DNA of 64,000 bases, taken from the NCBI GenBank assembly GCA_008360955.1, contig LUCM01009841.1, positions 179,047 through 243,046 on the forward strand. Direction: 5' to 3'. Below the pieces are notes generated by a model, which worked only from the letters and a program-made list of their open reading frames with translations, did no database searches and was not told the origin of the DNA. Positions 44,240 to 55,492 of this stretch are shown here, in pieces. A program made the position numbers and the translations under genes. Numbering within the stretch: the first letter of the stretch is position 1; every line of letters begins with the position of its first letter. Source of the stretch: Fasciolopsis buskii (Eukaryota > Platyhelminthes > Trematoda > Plagiorchiida > Fasciolidae).

Positions 44240-44311
44240 TTTCTGGCCGGCTTTCGAAACTCGCTCACGGCTTGGTCTTGCATCATAGATAGCATCTGCT
44301 GAGGAAGACAT
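44240..44311 (-). CDS. Possible alternative first coding exon (24 codons)
   Basis: On the minus strand ATG at 44311 opens MSSSADAIYDARPSRERV to AGQK, and the strong donor GTAAGT follows in phase 0. An in-frame TAG lies upstream. It could splice in frame to exon 2 of the coiled-coil gene, bypassing exon 1, or belong to another transcript. Splicing to exon 1 would hit its in-frame TGA. The evidence is one short frame plus one donor. Confidence 0.28.
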
Positions 44312-45240
44312 ACGAACTGTTTTCTAATGACGAAGATATTCCAGAAAAATTACAAGAGCAGTCAAATGCCCATTGTCCTCTACCGGGTTGACTGGTCTTT
44401 CGGAGTCAATCGAAGGGAGTTGGCCAAACCTTGATTCCAAACCAACCACGAGGGACGAATGAAACATGTGGAACCGTACCATTTGGCGTCTGTGGCCACA
44501 ACGTGTACTAGGCATACACGTTATTTAGCCCCGTCCGAAGGGTGCATGGACCGAGCAATCAATTACCGAACTCCAGTGAATTCCCAGACCCTTAGGTCAT
44601 TCCTCTGCCGTGTAGGTTAAGTCATTTAGGCAAAGACGTCGAATAGGATCACTGAGATCAACTCCCTACATCGGTTTTTACAATCGGATAGTAGAAAGTG
44701 CATCATGGATCTCGATGGATGACCGATCACGTGAACACTAAAGCAAATATCATATGCACTGGGTTTCGTGCATTGTTAATCTGTCTCCCATCCGTTTGCT
44801 CATTGTTTTCATCCTTCGTCTTGATTCCCATGACTTGATTTGTAGGCAGATTTGTAGAAAATAAATAAGTATACTTTCATACAACTAGATCGTATCAGCT
44901 GAAAATTGTAAATTGACAAAATATGGATGACAATTTTTTTCTGCTGTAAACACTGACAACCATTGGAACGTGGTCCTATCAACAAAGAAATACTGGAACG
45001 TGATCAGCACTCAAAGAACCTGGATATTATCGCGCCAGGCAAAAGACAAGTTTCGGTTCCAAAGAGACTGCACCGAAACTGCATTCCTTTAGTTTCTCGA
45101 AACAGTACAGTATCTTAGTGAAAGAAACCTCAACAGGAAGCTGCGGGTCTTTCGAAATGTAGACCTCAAATTCTCCAAATTCTGTTTGTTTGCCCTGGAC
45201 GGACGAGAAATATTGTTCACCAGTACTTAGGACGATTTTC

Positions 45241-45494
45241 TATTCATGAAATAATTCACCATGTGATATGATCGCTGAACTGACCATAAAGAAACCATCG
45301 AAGCACTGTACAGCTGTTTCATCCAGCTTGTTAGGAATCATCAGCGGCAGTGCATATCCACCGTGCACCCGAACTGGAAAGCGAACCCGGAACGGACGAT
45401 TCTGAATCGAACGCCTTAGCCATTACGCCACCGGGCAGGCTCTGAACGGTTTGTTGAACTTCACCACATGATGATGTTGCACCTATCCGTCACT
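45241..45494 (-). mobile_element. Alpha element copy 6, 5'-truncated
   Basis: Left repeat 45241-45342 and tRNA-like interior (A box TGGCGTAATGG on the minus strand near 45420-45430, B-box region near 45380-45390) closely match copy 2. The sequence stops at CTATCCGTCACT where copy 2 continues, so the other half and right repeat are missing. GATTTTCTATTCA occurs at 45234-45246 and again at 45495-45507. Confidence 0.7.
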
Positions 45495-45968
45495 GATTTT
45501 CTATTCACTTAAACTATCCGGCACTTTGTCATTTGTTTAGCATGTCTGCTTTATCAGTACGGACATTGGACAAAACGCATTATTGTTTAGTATTACAATC
45601 TTTATGACATCAAGCGATATCCGCATTACTGGTTCCAAGGAAAAGCAAAATTGCATCTGCGATCGGCAACAAAATTTTCCAATTTTCTTTTTCTGCAGTC
45701 ATTGACCTTACAACAAATTGCTCTGCATTATATAGGTAACTCGCAACAGCAGCTACTCAAAACAAAAAAGGAGAAAGAGAAATAGCGAAATATGGACTCC
45801 AAGGTAATAATTTTAACAAGTACATAGAAGAAAATTTCACATGCCAAGGTGCCACTAACTGCAATACTCAGCCATATCGTCCATTGCCTGCAACCGTCGC
45901 ATGGGAAATCCTGCGAAACCCGCATAGGTAGACTAACTGTTCCCACACTAGCCAACCCAGTGGCACCT

Positions 45969-46893
45969 TCATCATGATCGTTTAGCATTAAACAGCAAGC
46001 TAAGCCTTATTGGCCGCTGTCTTTTCCCAGAGTTACACGCTCCTGTTGCCAACGCACGGAACACAGTTTAACTGCACAAACGCACGTGTTTTCAATCATA
46101 CTGATTCGATAGAAAATGACAGCACGATCGCCACTGTTCACGGTTCACTGGCCATATCCTTCAGTGTCTCCAGCCAGCAAGTCGACAAGTCTTTCGGACC
46201 CCAAACACGAAGACGTGAGACACCTACTTTACCTAACTTCGCTGTACATTTTCTCATCCCACGTTGCCACGTCATTTGTTGGCCTCCACATGGATTCTGC
46301 CATTCCTTGGGAGGAACACAAAATAAAGCACGGTATGGTAGACGAGTGTTCGTCATACGCAACACGTGACCTACACAGGGTAGTCTAATAATTCGCGTAC
46401 GATGAAAAAGGTATTCTGAGAGCCGGCGATTAGTACTAGATACTGCACTTCTACATTACTCACTCGGTTACTTCATCCAATCCTAGCCATACGATGTAAA
46501 CATCGGTTGTCGAAAACCTCCAACCGACGAACATCGCCCACACGCATACTCCACGTCTCGCAACTGTGCAACAGAACTGAACGCACTGCAACACAGTACA
46601 CACGACCTTTCAACTTCAGTGAAATATCAGGCCGACGCCACAAGTGCTTCAATCCAGCGTAAGCTGCCTGAGCCTTGGATATACGCATACTTACCTCCAA
46701 TCCCGAGCTACCATCATTAGACACGCAGCTACCAAGGTAGGTGAAACGGTCCACCATTGTTATTTCCTCTCCATCCAGTATCAAGTTCGGCGCTGCTGTC
46801 GTCCAGTCTAGTAACAGCACTTTGCACTTTGAAGGTGCAAATCACATGTCGAACCGTGGATGAGACCTCGACAGTCTATCTAGTATCCTCCCA
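45969..46893 (-). pseudogene. RTE-like LINE, second copy, 5'-truncated
   Basis: Minus-strand homologue of the element at 1-1546. Coding blocks: WTTAAPNLILDGEEIT, YLGSCVSNDGSSGLEV, CETWSMRVGDVRRLEVFDNR (keeping the 8 bp lost in copy 1) and, in another frame, LRMTNTRLPYRAL to STCWLETLKDMA. The reverse transcriptase core including YADD is missing; homology starts just upstream of APSKC. The region 46366-46472 is heavily diverged. The 3' UTR ends in CGATCATGATGA. Confidence 0.85.
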
Positions 46894-47010
46894 CCGGCTA
46901 AAGTGTTCGAGCCTTTTTCCATGTCGTGGACTGACCACCTGGATCCATCCTCCAGTCATTGCCTGCCTCGAACAACAGTCTAAGTTGAGCCAGTCTTTCT
47001 GTGGGTATGC
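46894..47010 (-). pseudogene. Fragment of a different RTE 3' end
   Basis: The minus strand reads LLFEAGNDWRMDPGGQ then STTWKKARTL. The W..DPGGQ..TW block is the counterpart of NPCGGQQMTWQRG in the neighbouring family, so this is the late C-terminal part of a related but distinct LINE, abutting the 5' truncation point of the copy at 45969-46893. Confidence 0.5.
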
Positions 47011-49339
47011 AATAATCTTTAATTAGACCGTACACGACAATTATCTATGATTACATTTTCTGTAAATCATTTCTAAGAAAACTCAAATTGAAACTACCAT
47101 GTCGTTAATATGAGTAATTTCTGTTTGATAAGGCACGTTGGATAATTAATCATCGTAACACGAACGATACAATCCTTTATTGGAACACCAACGTGCACTT
47201 GTTCATTTTTGCACAAAATGAGGAATCTTCTTTCGAAAGACTACACTGAGACGTTGTAAATTCTGTCAGTTTTGTTTGATGTGAAAAATTGTCCGTGGCA
47301 AATTTTCCGATTTTCTAATCTTCGAAACGGGAAATTCTGACACATCATTTCTGTTATCCTCGTTGAATTTGCTATCATTTCGGCTATTGTTATTGGTGAC
47401 TGAACATCCGTAATTCTCTTTTCCTATTTGTGAATTCAAAAGATATGTAGACAACAAATTGCATGCCATGTCTACAACTTACTAATGACAATAATAATAT
47501 TGTTATCCTGTACATGAGAATTATTAATACTAAGAACAGGGACACAATCTCGGAACAGAAAGATTATGTTATTTTTATGCTGCATTCTATTGTTACAAAT
47601 ACGTCCATGGTGTCGTATTTCGATCTGGTCACGTATTGTGTTGGGTACTGATAAGCCTAGCCAAAATTGTTTAAAAACGACTATTAAGCCCCTTTAGGAT
47701 GCAAAGATTGATACACATTTCGGAAAGCTACACCCATGGTGAACTACATATGGTTCGTCTAAGGCCTTACACAAGGTTGCTATGCCATTAGAGAAGTCAA
47801 CGCATACAATGCTAAATAAGCGCATGGCAAAATGCGTCGGTGATCTTTCATTCTAATTGATCTAAGCCTACTTAATTTGCTCAAATTTGCATAGAATCGT
47901 GACTTCCCAAATGCTCTGAAGTTCATTCTAAAAGATTCCAAATGGTATCGTAAAAACTGCTTGAAAGAGCCACAATGCAAGAACCAGGATTCGTTTTACG
48001 GTCGCATTTGGCTCCAACCGAATCAATGGAATTTCAAAATTCGCAAACGAATCAGTTGTATGGTCATAGTTTGCAAGTGTGAGGAATTTCAGCAAACTTT
48101 ATCCGCATGGAAAAGCTGTGAAATAATCTTGTTACGACCAACGTTGTTCTCCCCAACTTCATCATAAATAAAATGCATACAAAACGTAGGAGGTTCGAAT
48201 CGGGGATAGTTTTCAAAATATGTTACTAATTCGGTCATTTCCAATCATTCTGACCAGCATTCGTATCCGATCGGAGCAACAAACTGCACAGTGCGAAGAT
48301 ATGTTTTTGGGAACCGTTTCGTTGCTTATTTGCTAAGTGGATGGCTATCCACGGCTCTTCTATGCCTTCCGGGAAGTAAACATCACTTTATGTTTTGTCG
48401 ACTTCATCCATGGAAAGAATAGCTATTTGTGCACACCACGGAAAAGATTTGTTTGCAAAAGACTAATCATGAGACCTAGTCAAAATCACCTTCTATGTGG
48501 ACCACACGCAAGTGTCTCCCGAGTGACCTATTTGAATCGACCAGGTTAGTCATTCGAGGAGATTACCGGTAAATAAAAACCATACATATTGCAAATGACA
48601 CACTACGATGTATTTAGAGATCATCCTAACATATCGTTTGATCTGTTCATCTGTAAATTATATTTGCCAATCTTTCACTGCCCAATTATCTAATAAACCA
48701 ATGACAACGATGGGTTCCAAATGATTCGGTTAATAATCACTGACAAAACAAACCAACGAAACGCTTTATGAATTCGGCACTAACGCAAGTCAGATCAAGT
48801 CTTCAAGGGCCAGCCCGTCATAGAATTGTCGTCTTTTGTTTGAATGCACCCGCTGTTACCACACTTTCAAAGTAGATGGCACCCTACAATGCTCCAGACG
48901 GTCTGATCCACCTCTACGTTTCGCTCAATTGCCGTTGTAAGTTAGTAAAGTTATACGTATGGTCGATAATGAACAGCTGCTTTTGTAGGTTTGCTTGTTT
49001 TAACACTGATTTTTCCATCTGTTAGTTGCATAAAGTGCGCGCGTACATACTAGTTGGCAGTTTCTGCTCAGTCCTACCTGAGTCCCAGTTGCAAGAGTTT
49101 AACCCCTTCAGAGTGGATTGTCTCGTTTCATTCCCCGGTTCACGACAAGCTTTTGCGTTGTCCGAAATTAGGAAATCCATTTCTATAGGAAAATGTCACT
49201 AGGAATTCTGTATTCGTTTCTAATCATTCTATTTCACTGTAGAGAAGATAATTTTATAAGGATGTGAAAATGGTTGAGCGACATACGTCCCTTTTCACAC
49301 AGTTATGAGCTAATTTGCACGGTGGATAAACAGTTTAGC
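47011..49339. other. Intergenic, no gene seen
   Basis: AT-rich, short frames only. Confidence 0.45.
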
Positions 49340-49690
49340 ATCTATGTCACAATTACTTGCTAGTAGTATGTGCGATTGACAGTAATTTTGATTTACTGAT
49401 TGCGCATAAACCTCAGATCAACCGGTCAGCCTTGCGCTCCGGAAGCGCCGTACTTAGGTTTCGTTCTGAATAGAGCTCATTTATATGATACCAAACAAGT
49501 TGTCCATGCAGAAGGTCCGGAGTCTAAACCCCGGGAGAGATGAAGGGTGTGAATTGCTCATGAGTTCTGGTAAGGGTGAAACTCGATTGTCGTGTCTTCC
49601 GTGCCCAATTTGACGGGATGATCTGTGATTTACGGGATTAGACTGAAATTCGAAGCGGAGTCACTCAGTCCAAAGAACAGTTCGGCGTTT
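49340..49690 (+). repeat. Epsilon dispersed repeat, copy 2
   Basis: Direct-repeat partner of 23525-23860; includes TTACTTGCTAGTAGTATGTG and CATGAGTTCTGGTAAGGGTG. Confidence 0.55.
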
Positions 49691-51835
49691 GTTATTGGTT
49701 TAATACACATTAAATACAGGCGGTTAATCTTCCTATCTTATCGTTTCAAGGTGCAAAGTGGACGCAGTCATCGCAGCAAAGATATCCAAAGAATTGGATT
49801 TTGTGCCAACATTCTTCTCTTGATTACCCCATTGTTACGTCGTAAAACCATCAGTATAAATATAAAATAAGCATATGGTATTACTTCCATGTTTTCAAGG
49901 TATTTTGACTCACATGTTCACCGGATGACCTTCCACTCACTGAATTTGCAATTCCATAAAGTTTGACCGCTAAATCATAGAAACTTCAGGTCACTTTGGG
50001 ATGCACTACTCACTGAGCTAGTGGGACACATTTCAGTAGGCAAATCAACTAAAATTCGCCCAGCCCACGGGTGTCCGGCTTCACTGCAAAAATTTATTTT
50101 CTTGCATAAATACGTAATCCATTACAAAACCGCCTACCATGAATTTAAGAATATCGACGAATAACTATCTCCATGAAGTATATTCCTTTAAGATTATGAA
50201 ATCGGCGGTCCAGGTCACTTTCTGATAGTCCTATTTCATTCGGTAAGGAAGTTAAATTATCAGTAAAAAGTTCCGCGGATATAGTACCTAGGATGAAAAA
50301 ATTAGATCCTTTTTTAATAAACGCTCACGTAGATGCGCAATGTGATAGGTGCAAAGTTATCAACACAGAATGACTTACATAATATCCTAAAAAATCAATC
50401 TGTATTCTCTATCTATAACTGTTGATTCATATCCTTGTGTCGCAGTCAGTGTTTCGGTGCAAATGTAATACTTCTGCAGGGTTAATGAAGAAAGAATAAA
50501 ACTCGTGTTTATTATGAATTAATCCGATTACTTTTTGTTGTTCGAGGGGATTCATCTTTATTTCTAACTCATTTGATTTGTCGAAAACAATCCGGATCGC
50601 TGACTTTACGTGATTTGCGGAATCTACCGCATGAAACTACTTATCACGCAATCTTCTTCATTTCATGGAAAATTTGATTGGAGCGAATTACATATTTAGG
50701 TAAGGATAAAGATTTTTGCAATGAAGCCGGACGATTATGGGTTGCGTGAATATTCGTTAGTTTCCCTAGTGGACAGCAAAGGAGCAATCGAATGCGGACT
50801 TTGTGTTAACTGCTCATTTTGGGATTTGAGGGATACAGGGCCAAAAGACAGTAAAATTCTCCAGGCAAACTAGAAGTGCACAGCTACGCCGGCGTACCTA
50901 TTTCAACTCTTGTTGTCAAAAAATTAATGGTTAAAAAATAATCAATTTCTTATTACGGGAAAATTTGTTTCTACCGTACGTAACTTGATGGAAAAACAAT
51001 GCCTTACCAAAAATTGCTCCCACTTGGAAAAGTCAAAAGACATTGTGGAGTGAGCTGGAAGTAACCAGTTGCTGCGAAAAATCATAAATCACCATTTATC
51101 TGGGTTTCCTTAAATATATCGTTTAATGAAACCCGGCATTTTGGCAAGAAAGGAGCTGCCGTCCACTGGATACAAAATGGTGTGATTTATGTGGCTTGTA
51201 TTAGACAACGGTCTGTGATTTAAAGCGAGTCGATGTTTTAGAAAGCAATTATTCCAATACAATGCATCATACTATTACAGATCTTCGTAACTGGATAGCC
51301 GTGATTGGCGCCGATGATTTAGGAATTGGCAGTGAGATGTGGCTAGAATTCGATATTGATTGTTGGTATGTTTATTAATCGCATTTCATCTAGCTATTCA
51401 CATATTCTGTTGATCCCATTAAATATAGTAATCTTCCTTATGAGTGTTAATCATGGCAAATAAACAGCCATGTTTACATACGCGTCAATATGTACTTCAA
51501 ATCCACTAATTTTCTTCAGGACATCCATTTGTTGTTTCGTTTTCTTTATTTATTTCGTTAAAGAACCAAAGTAAGAAGTCGAAAGATGTCAAACTTGGGT
51601 GGCTTAAATTAAGTTAAAGCGTATTTTGTAGATTTCCATTTGTGAATGACAGATTTTAACCTCGATGCGCATTGGCATAAATAGAATTTTATGCCCAGAA
51701 ATTTTTCCTAGGTCACCTGCTATTTCTGACTCGGGATGACGTTTTGTCTTCAGTTTTCCTCCCATTCTATTTTATACATGTTGATAATTCAAGCTTGTAG
51801 GACCGATTATCTTAACACGGATCTTGCATTACGGT
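49691..51835. other. Intergenic, no gene seen
   Basis: AT-rich spacer with no recognisable feature. Confidence 0.45.
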
Positions 51836-52085
51836 TGCTTGCCCTTAATCGTTATGACTACCTGTGCGTCACACCTACTCGGCTTTTTACGACTTCAATA
51901 CCGAAAACCCTGACACTCTGACGGTACAACGAGAAGAAAGTGGGAAGCGTTGGAAAGTTGAATATATTTTAACAAGAGCGTGCTAGCGGTGCATGCGTTA
52001 ACAACGCACAAGTGGCGACCGCGCTTAGCGGTCAACGTTTGGTTAAATAAGCTATCCGAAGGAACAAATCCATGTTCCGTTATAA
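51836..52085. repeat. Zeta dispersed repeat, copy 1
   Basis: Related to 60253-60505 in the same orientation: TAATCGTTATGACTACCTGTGCG against TAACCATTACGACAACTTGTGCA, then a GGTACAACGA/GGTGCAACGA block and a final GCTATCCGAAGGA/GCGATCCGGAGGA block. The 128-codon minus frame at 51895-52281 overlaps it and is probably not a host gene. Confidence 0.5.
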
Positions 52086-55036
52086 GCTTATGACATTTCC
52101 TCAGAATTGTCTTCATATTTGGCCACGGTGAAAAACTTCTAGTGTCCTTTCCAAATATGCTCAAAAGACTGAAAGCCCGAAATCTGTATGGGTTCGCCAA
52201 AACCTTACTGGGGTCTAGTGAAATCTTTGGCGATGTATTTTTTCCATCTTTAATGACCTCAAATAGATGGTTAGGGTACATGTTGCATTTTTTCAGATAT
52301 TAACTGTTCCGTCTGTGGAAAAGAGTATTTTTTAATTGCATCTAGTCTTTGGTAGTATAAAAGTCACAACGCAATTATATTTTTGTTTGAACAGAAGAGA
52401 CTGCAGTTTGTTATACGGTCGTTCTGACTGTAGGAATCAATAATTTTGCCAATTAATATCATTTTGTTTGTTGCATTAATAAAATGTGTCCAGCACATCA
52501 GGGTGGTAGATTTTTGGATTAAAAAGCCAGAAATCCAATACTACAAGATTTTGTTTGGCAAATACCTAAACAATAATGAACACAACTGTAAATAACAATC
52601 AGTATTTTTTTCTTGGGCGCCGAGGATTTTGAGACTATCTGAGAGGAGCTTGCTACCAAACTCACGTGAAGTTTATGACCGAGGCTGCAGTACATCAGGA
52701 GTGGCAGACTGAGACTTGCGGACCTAGTAAAACTTGGGGTGAATTTGAGGACTGAGGCATAAAAATGAAAGTGATGAACTTTCTGGAGATAAAATTGACT
52801 CCCGAAATTGACCCAAACCTGATGCCTACTAATAAACCTGTCATCCGTTAAGGGAGTCATCTTGCGGCGTGATTTAGAAGATATTGCGCTGAGAAGACTA
52901 GAAGATCATTCACAAGGTGTGGTCGAAAATGCATGCCACTTTCCGCCTTGTAAGTGCAACATAACGTCGGCGGGCCAGCGTAGTGGTTTGAATGCGGAAC
53001 TGGCGGGATTATGGCTAGTGGTGTCTCAGTAACTGTTTTGCAGCAGCTGAATAAATCGTTGTTTCTTTACTTCTTCTGAGTGTTCTGGCATTAAACACCT
53101 GGAGTCAATTGTTAAGAATATTCATTTCAGTGGAATAGTAATTTAGATGATGTCTTGCGGTGCTGAGCAGGACAATATATCTCTACATAACTTTAGATTT
53201 GTCTTAAAGCGGTACGTACGTCTATCTTAGTTGATTAATCCAAATGAAAATATCCTTCGGATTGTGACAATTGCATGTTTTATCCCAGGAACTATGTTCC
53301 GATGTTCAGGTGTCATGGTGATCAGTTCTTCTTCTTTTGGCTATTTGTACATCAAGCACTTGCGTTCAAGTCACATGACCAGCCTCTGGGTTATTTAGGA
53401 AACTTATTCTTGTAATGTACCTGTCCTCCTGATTACCAGCCTACGTAAGACCGATTCACAGGTGTACCTAAGGCATCACATTTGTCAAATGCTGTGTAGA
53501 TGTAGATCGCATTCTTCCAAGCATAATTTCAGTGAGCCGGGGAAAATGATATGCTGCATAGAAAGTCTGAGGAAAGTCATGCATATTCTGCCTGCGTTTG
53601 AAGATCCCTTGGGGATACGGCTTTAGGTTTCAAGTAATAGTTTGGTAGCGAAGCAAATCGCCTGTTAACAACCCGCAAGAATTAAACTGCCTAATAACAC
53701 TCATCAAGTGCCGAAAACCTTTGGCAGCATGGTAAGTTTCTTTATTTCAACAAAAATGTAAGGACATCAAATTCCAACGCGATGAATCCAGAGATCTTTG
53801 GGATACAGTAGAAACAATGTTATCCGTGTCAACGGTTAAAACAAATTTAAACATAATTCAGTGCACCTGACACCTCATCGGTTTACCGATAAGACTGGAA
53901 GCAATCCGCCATTCTCAAGCGACCAAATGTATCAGATTGAAAGACATGCTTAATTTTTGGTATAACTTCAGCAACAGTGGCTCTGGAATTAGACGCAGCA
54001 AATATGCGCACACAAGATAACTCTAGTTTAACCGGATATAGAGCGTTAACCGGAGGATGCTTATTATTTGCCTAAAGTACATAGGGCAAATTAGGCGCAT
54101 TTTGTTACAGTGAGAAGATCGTAATCATTCCAGTCTAAGCCATTTATATAGTTTATTAGTGACAGTGTGAATGCATTGAAAGCAGGTGGCAATGACTGTG
54201 AGTTTATTTTGTAAACACGCAACTCAGCAAATACTGTGCAGCCTGTGGCAAGTCGATAATCAGCGTTTAAGTGCTCCCAAAAGCTGCTCACTGAGCATTA
54301 TTCCATTAAGTTTGTTCTTTTTTATGTTCCCCTTTGCAGACCGCATCAAATTAGCTTGTCTTAACTGAGATATATTTCTGCAAATTAGTTTCAAATCTCT
54401 TAAATACATATGGCTCATAGTATGTCAACTCAGCTTTTAGCGGCAAGTGCATGAGAAAATGGTTTCCTTTAGCAATACTGCCTTCAGTCGGATGAAGACA
54501 TTGCTTTCAAGGTTTCTAATCCTGTTGCCTATACCCAAATTAGGGGCAGATTAGGGGCAGCCTGAAAGCACGGGTAGCCCCACCCTAAGTTTATCCATTG
54601 CAAGTTTGGGACGAATCGAAAGTTATCCGCATTCGTACCCCATGGAAGACCATGGAGCATATTGCTTGGGCGTCCTCTGGAACTCACGCTGTTCCTTTGT
54701 CAAAGCTAGAAAGCGAGGGTAGTTTCAAATGCAGCTAATAGAGCACTTGATTAGACTCTGGCAATTTTTTCAAAAATAGGCAAAGCGTCGCTGAATTTCA
54801 TCCTGAATGTATGTGCTTCTTCATTAAAAAAAGTTTTTTTCAATATTCTAGAGCACTAAGATGGCATTTGTTATTATTTTCAATAAATATATGTTACAAA
54901 GAAAAATGGCTTTGCAAAACATAAGCTAGAAATAATTTTCCAGTGTTGTAATGCTTCAGAAGAAAGTACGTAGGAAGTAATGCAAAAGTGGGAAAAGATA
55001 GACTGCTTGCAATGTTGTTTGAGAAACTGATCAGCG
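52086..55036. other. Intergenic, no gene seen
   Basis: A 113-codon minus frame at 52519-52860 has no recognisable domain. An 11-bp unit ATTAGGGGCAG is tandemly duplicated at 54539-54560. Confidence 0.4.
54539..54560. repeat. 11-bp tandem duplication
   Basis: Two perfect copies of ATTAGGGGCAG. Confidence 0.85.
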
Positions 55037-55492
55037 TCATTTATCGTTGGTTGCCCGAAACACTGCCAAAACACCCTGAAAAACCGACTGCATTACGATC
55101 ACCTCCATTTTAACCAGTTTAATGTGAGCTGCTGTTAGTGTATGGGGATCATTCCCGCTGACACAATCTGTAAATGCTTCTATGCCCAGCCTGTGTAAGT
55201 GAATATGTTTTAATATTGTTTCCACTGATTGTGCTGCTAGGTAGCTGTCACTTTTCGCTGGTCTTGTGTGGTTATCGTTATATCCTAATTCCAGAAAACT
55301 GGTTGCATTATGAAACAACAAAAATGCATAGAGCAGTTTTCGTTTGACTTTTCTTCCCTGTGTGCACCCATGTACAACGGTGGTATAGAAAATCTGCATA
55401 GAACGCCTTGGGAAACGCCGCTGTTTTTTGGAAGGGGACCATGGTAAGTATAAATATCGATAAGTTATAAGTGGAGGAGTATTTCTAAGCAA
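55037..55492 (-). other. Orphan 151-codon ORF, unrecognised
   Basis: Open from ATG 55492 to the stop at 55037. Composition is mixed (basic N-terminal third, then LLYAFLLFHNATSFLELGY and a helical C-terminal part with HIKLVKMEVIVMQSVFQ). No signal peptide, domain or splice context recognised. It is the longest frame in the right half before the LINE ORF1. It could be an exon, repeat debris or chance; I do not assign a function. Confidence 0.25.

Noticed and set aside
51895..52281. 128-codon minus-strand ORF as a host gene
   Set aside because: Half of it is the zeta repeat, whose other copy is broken by stops; no domain seen.
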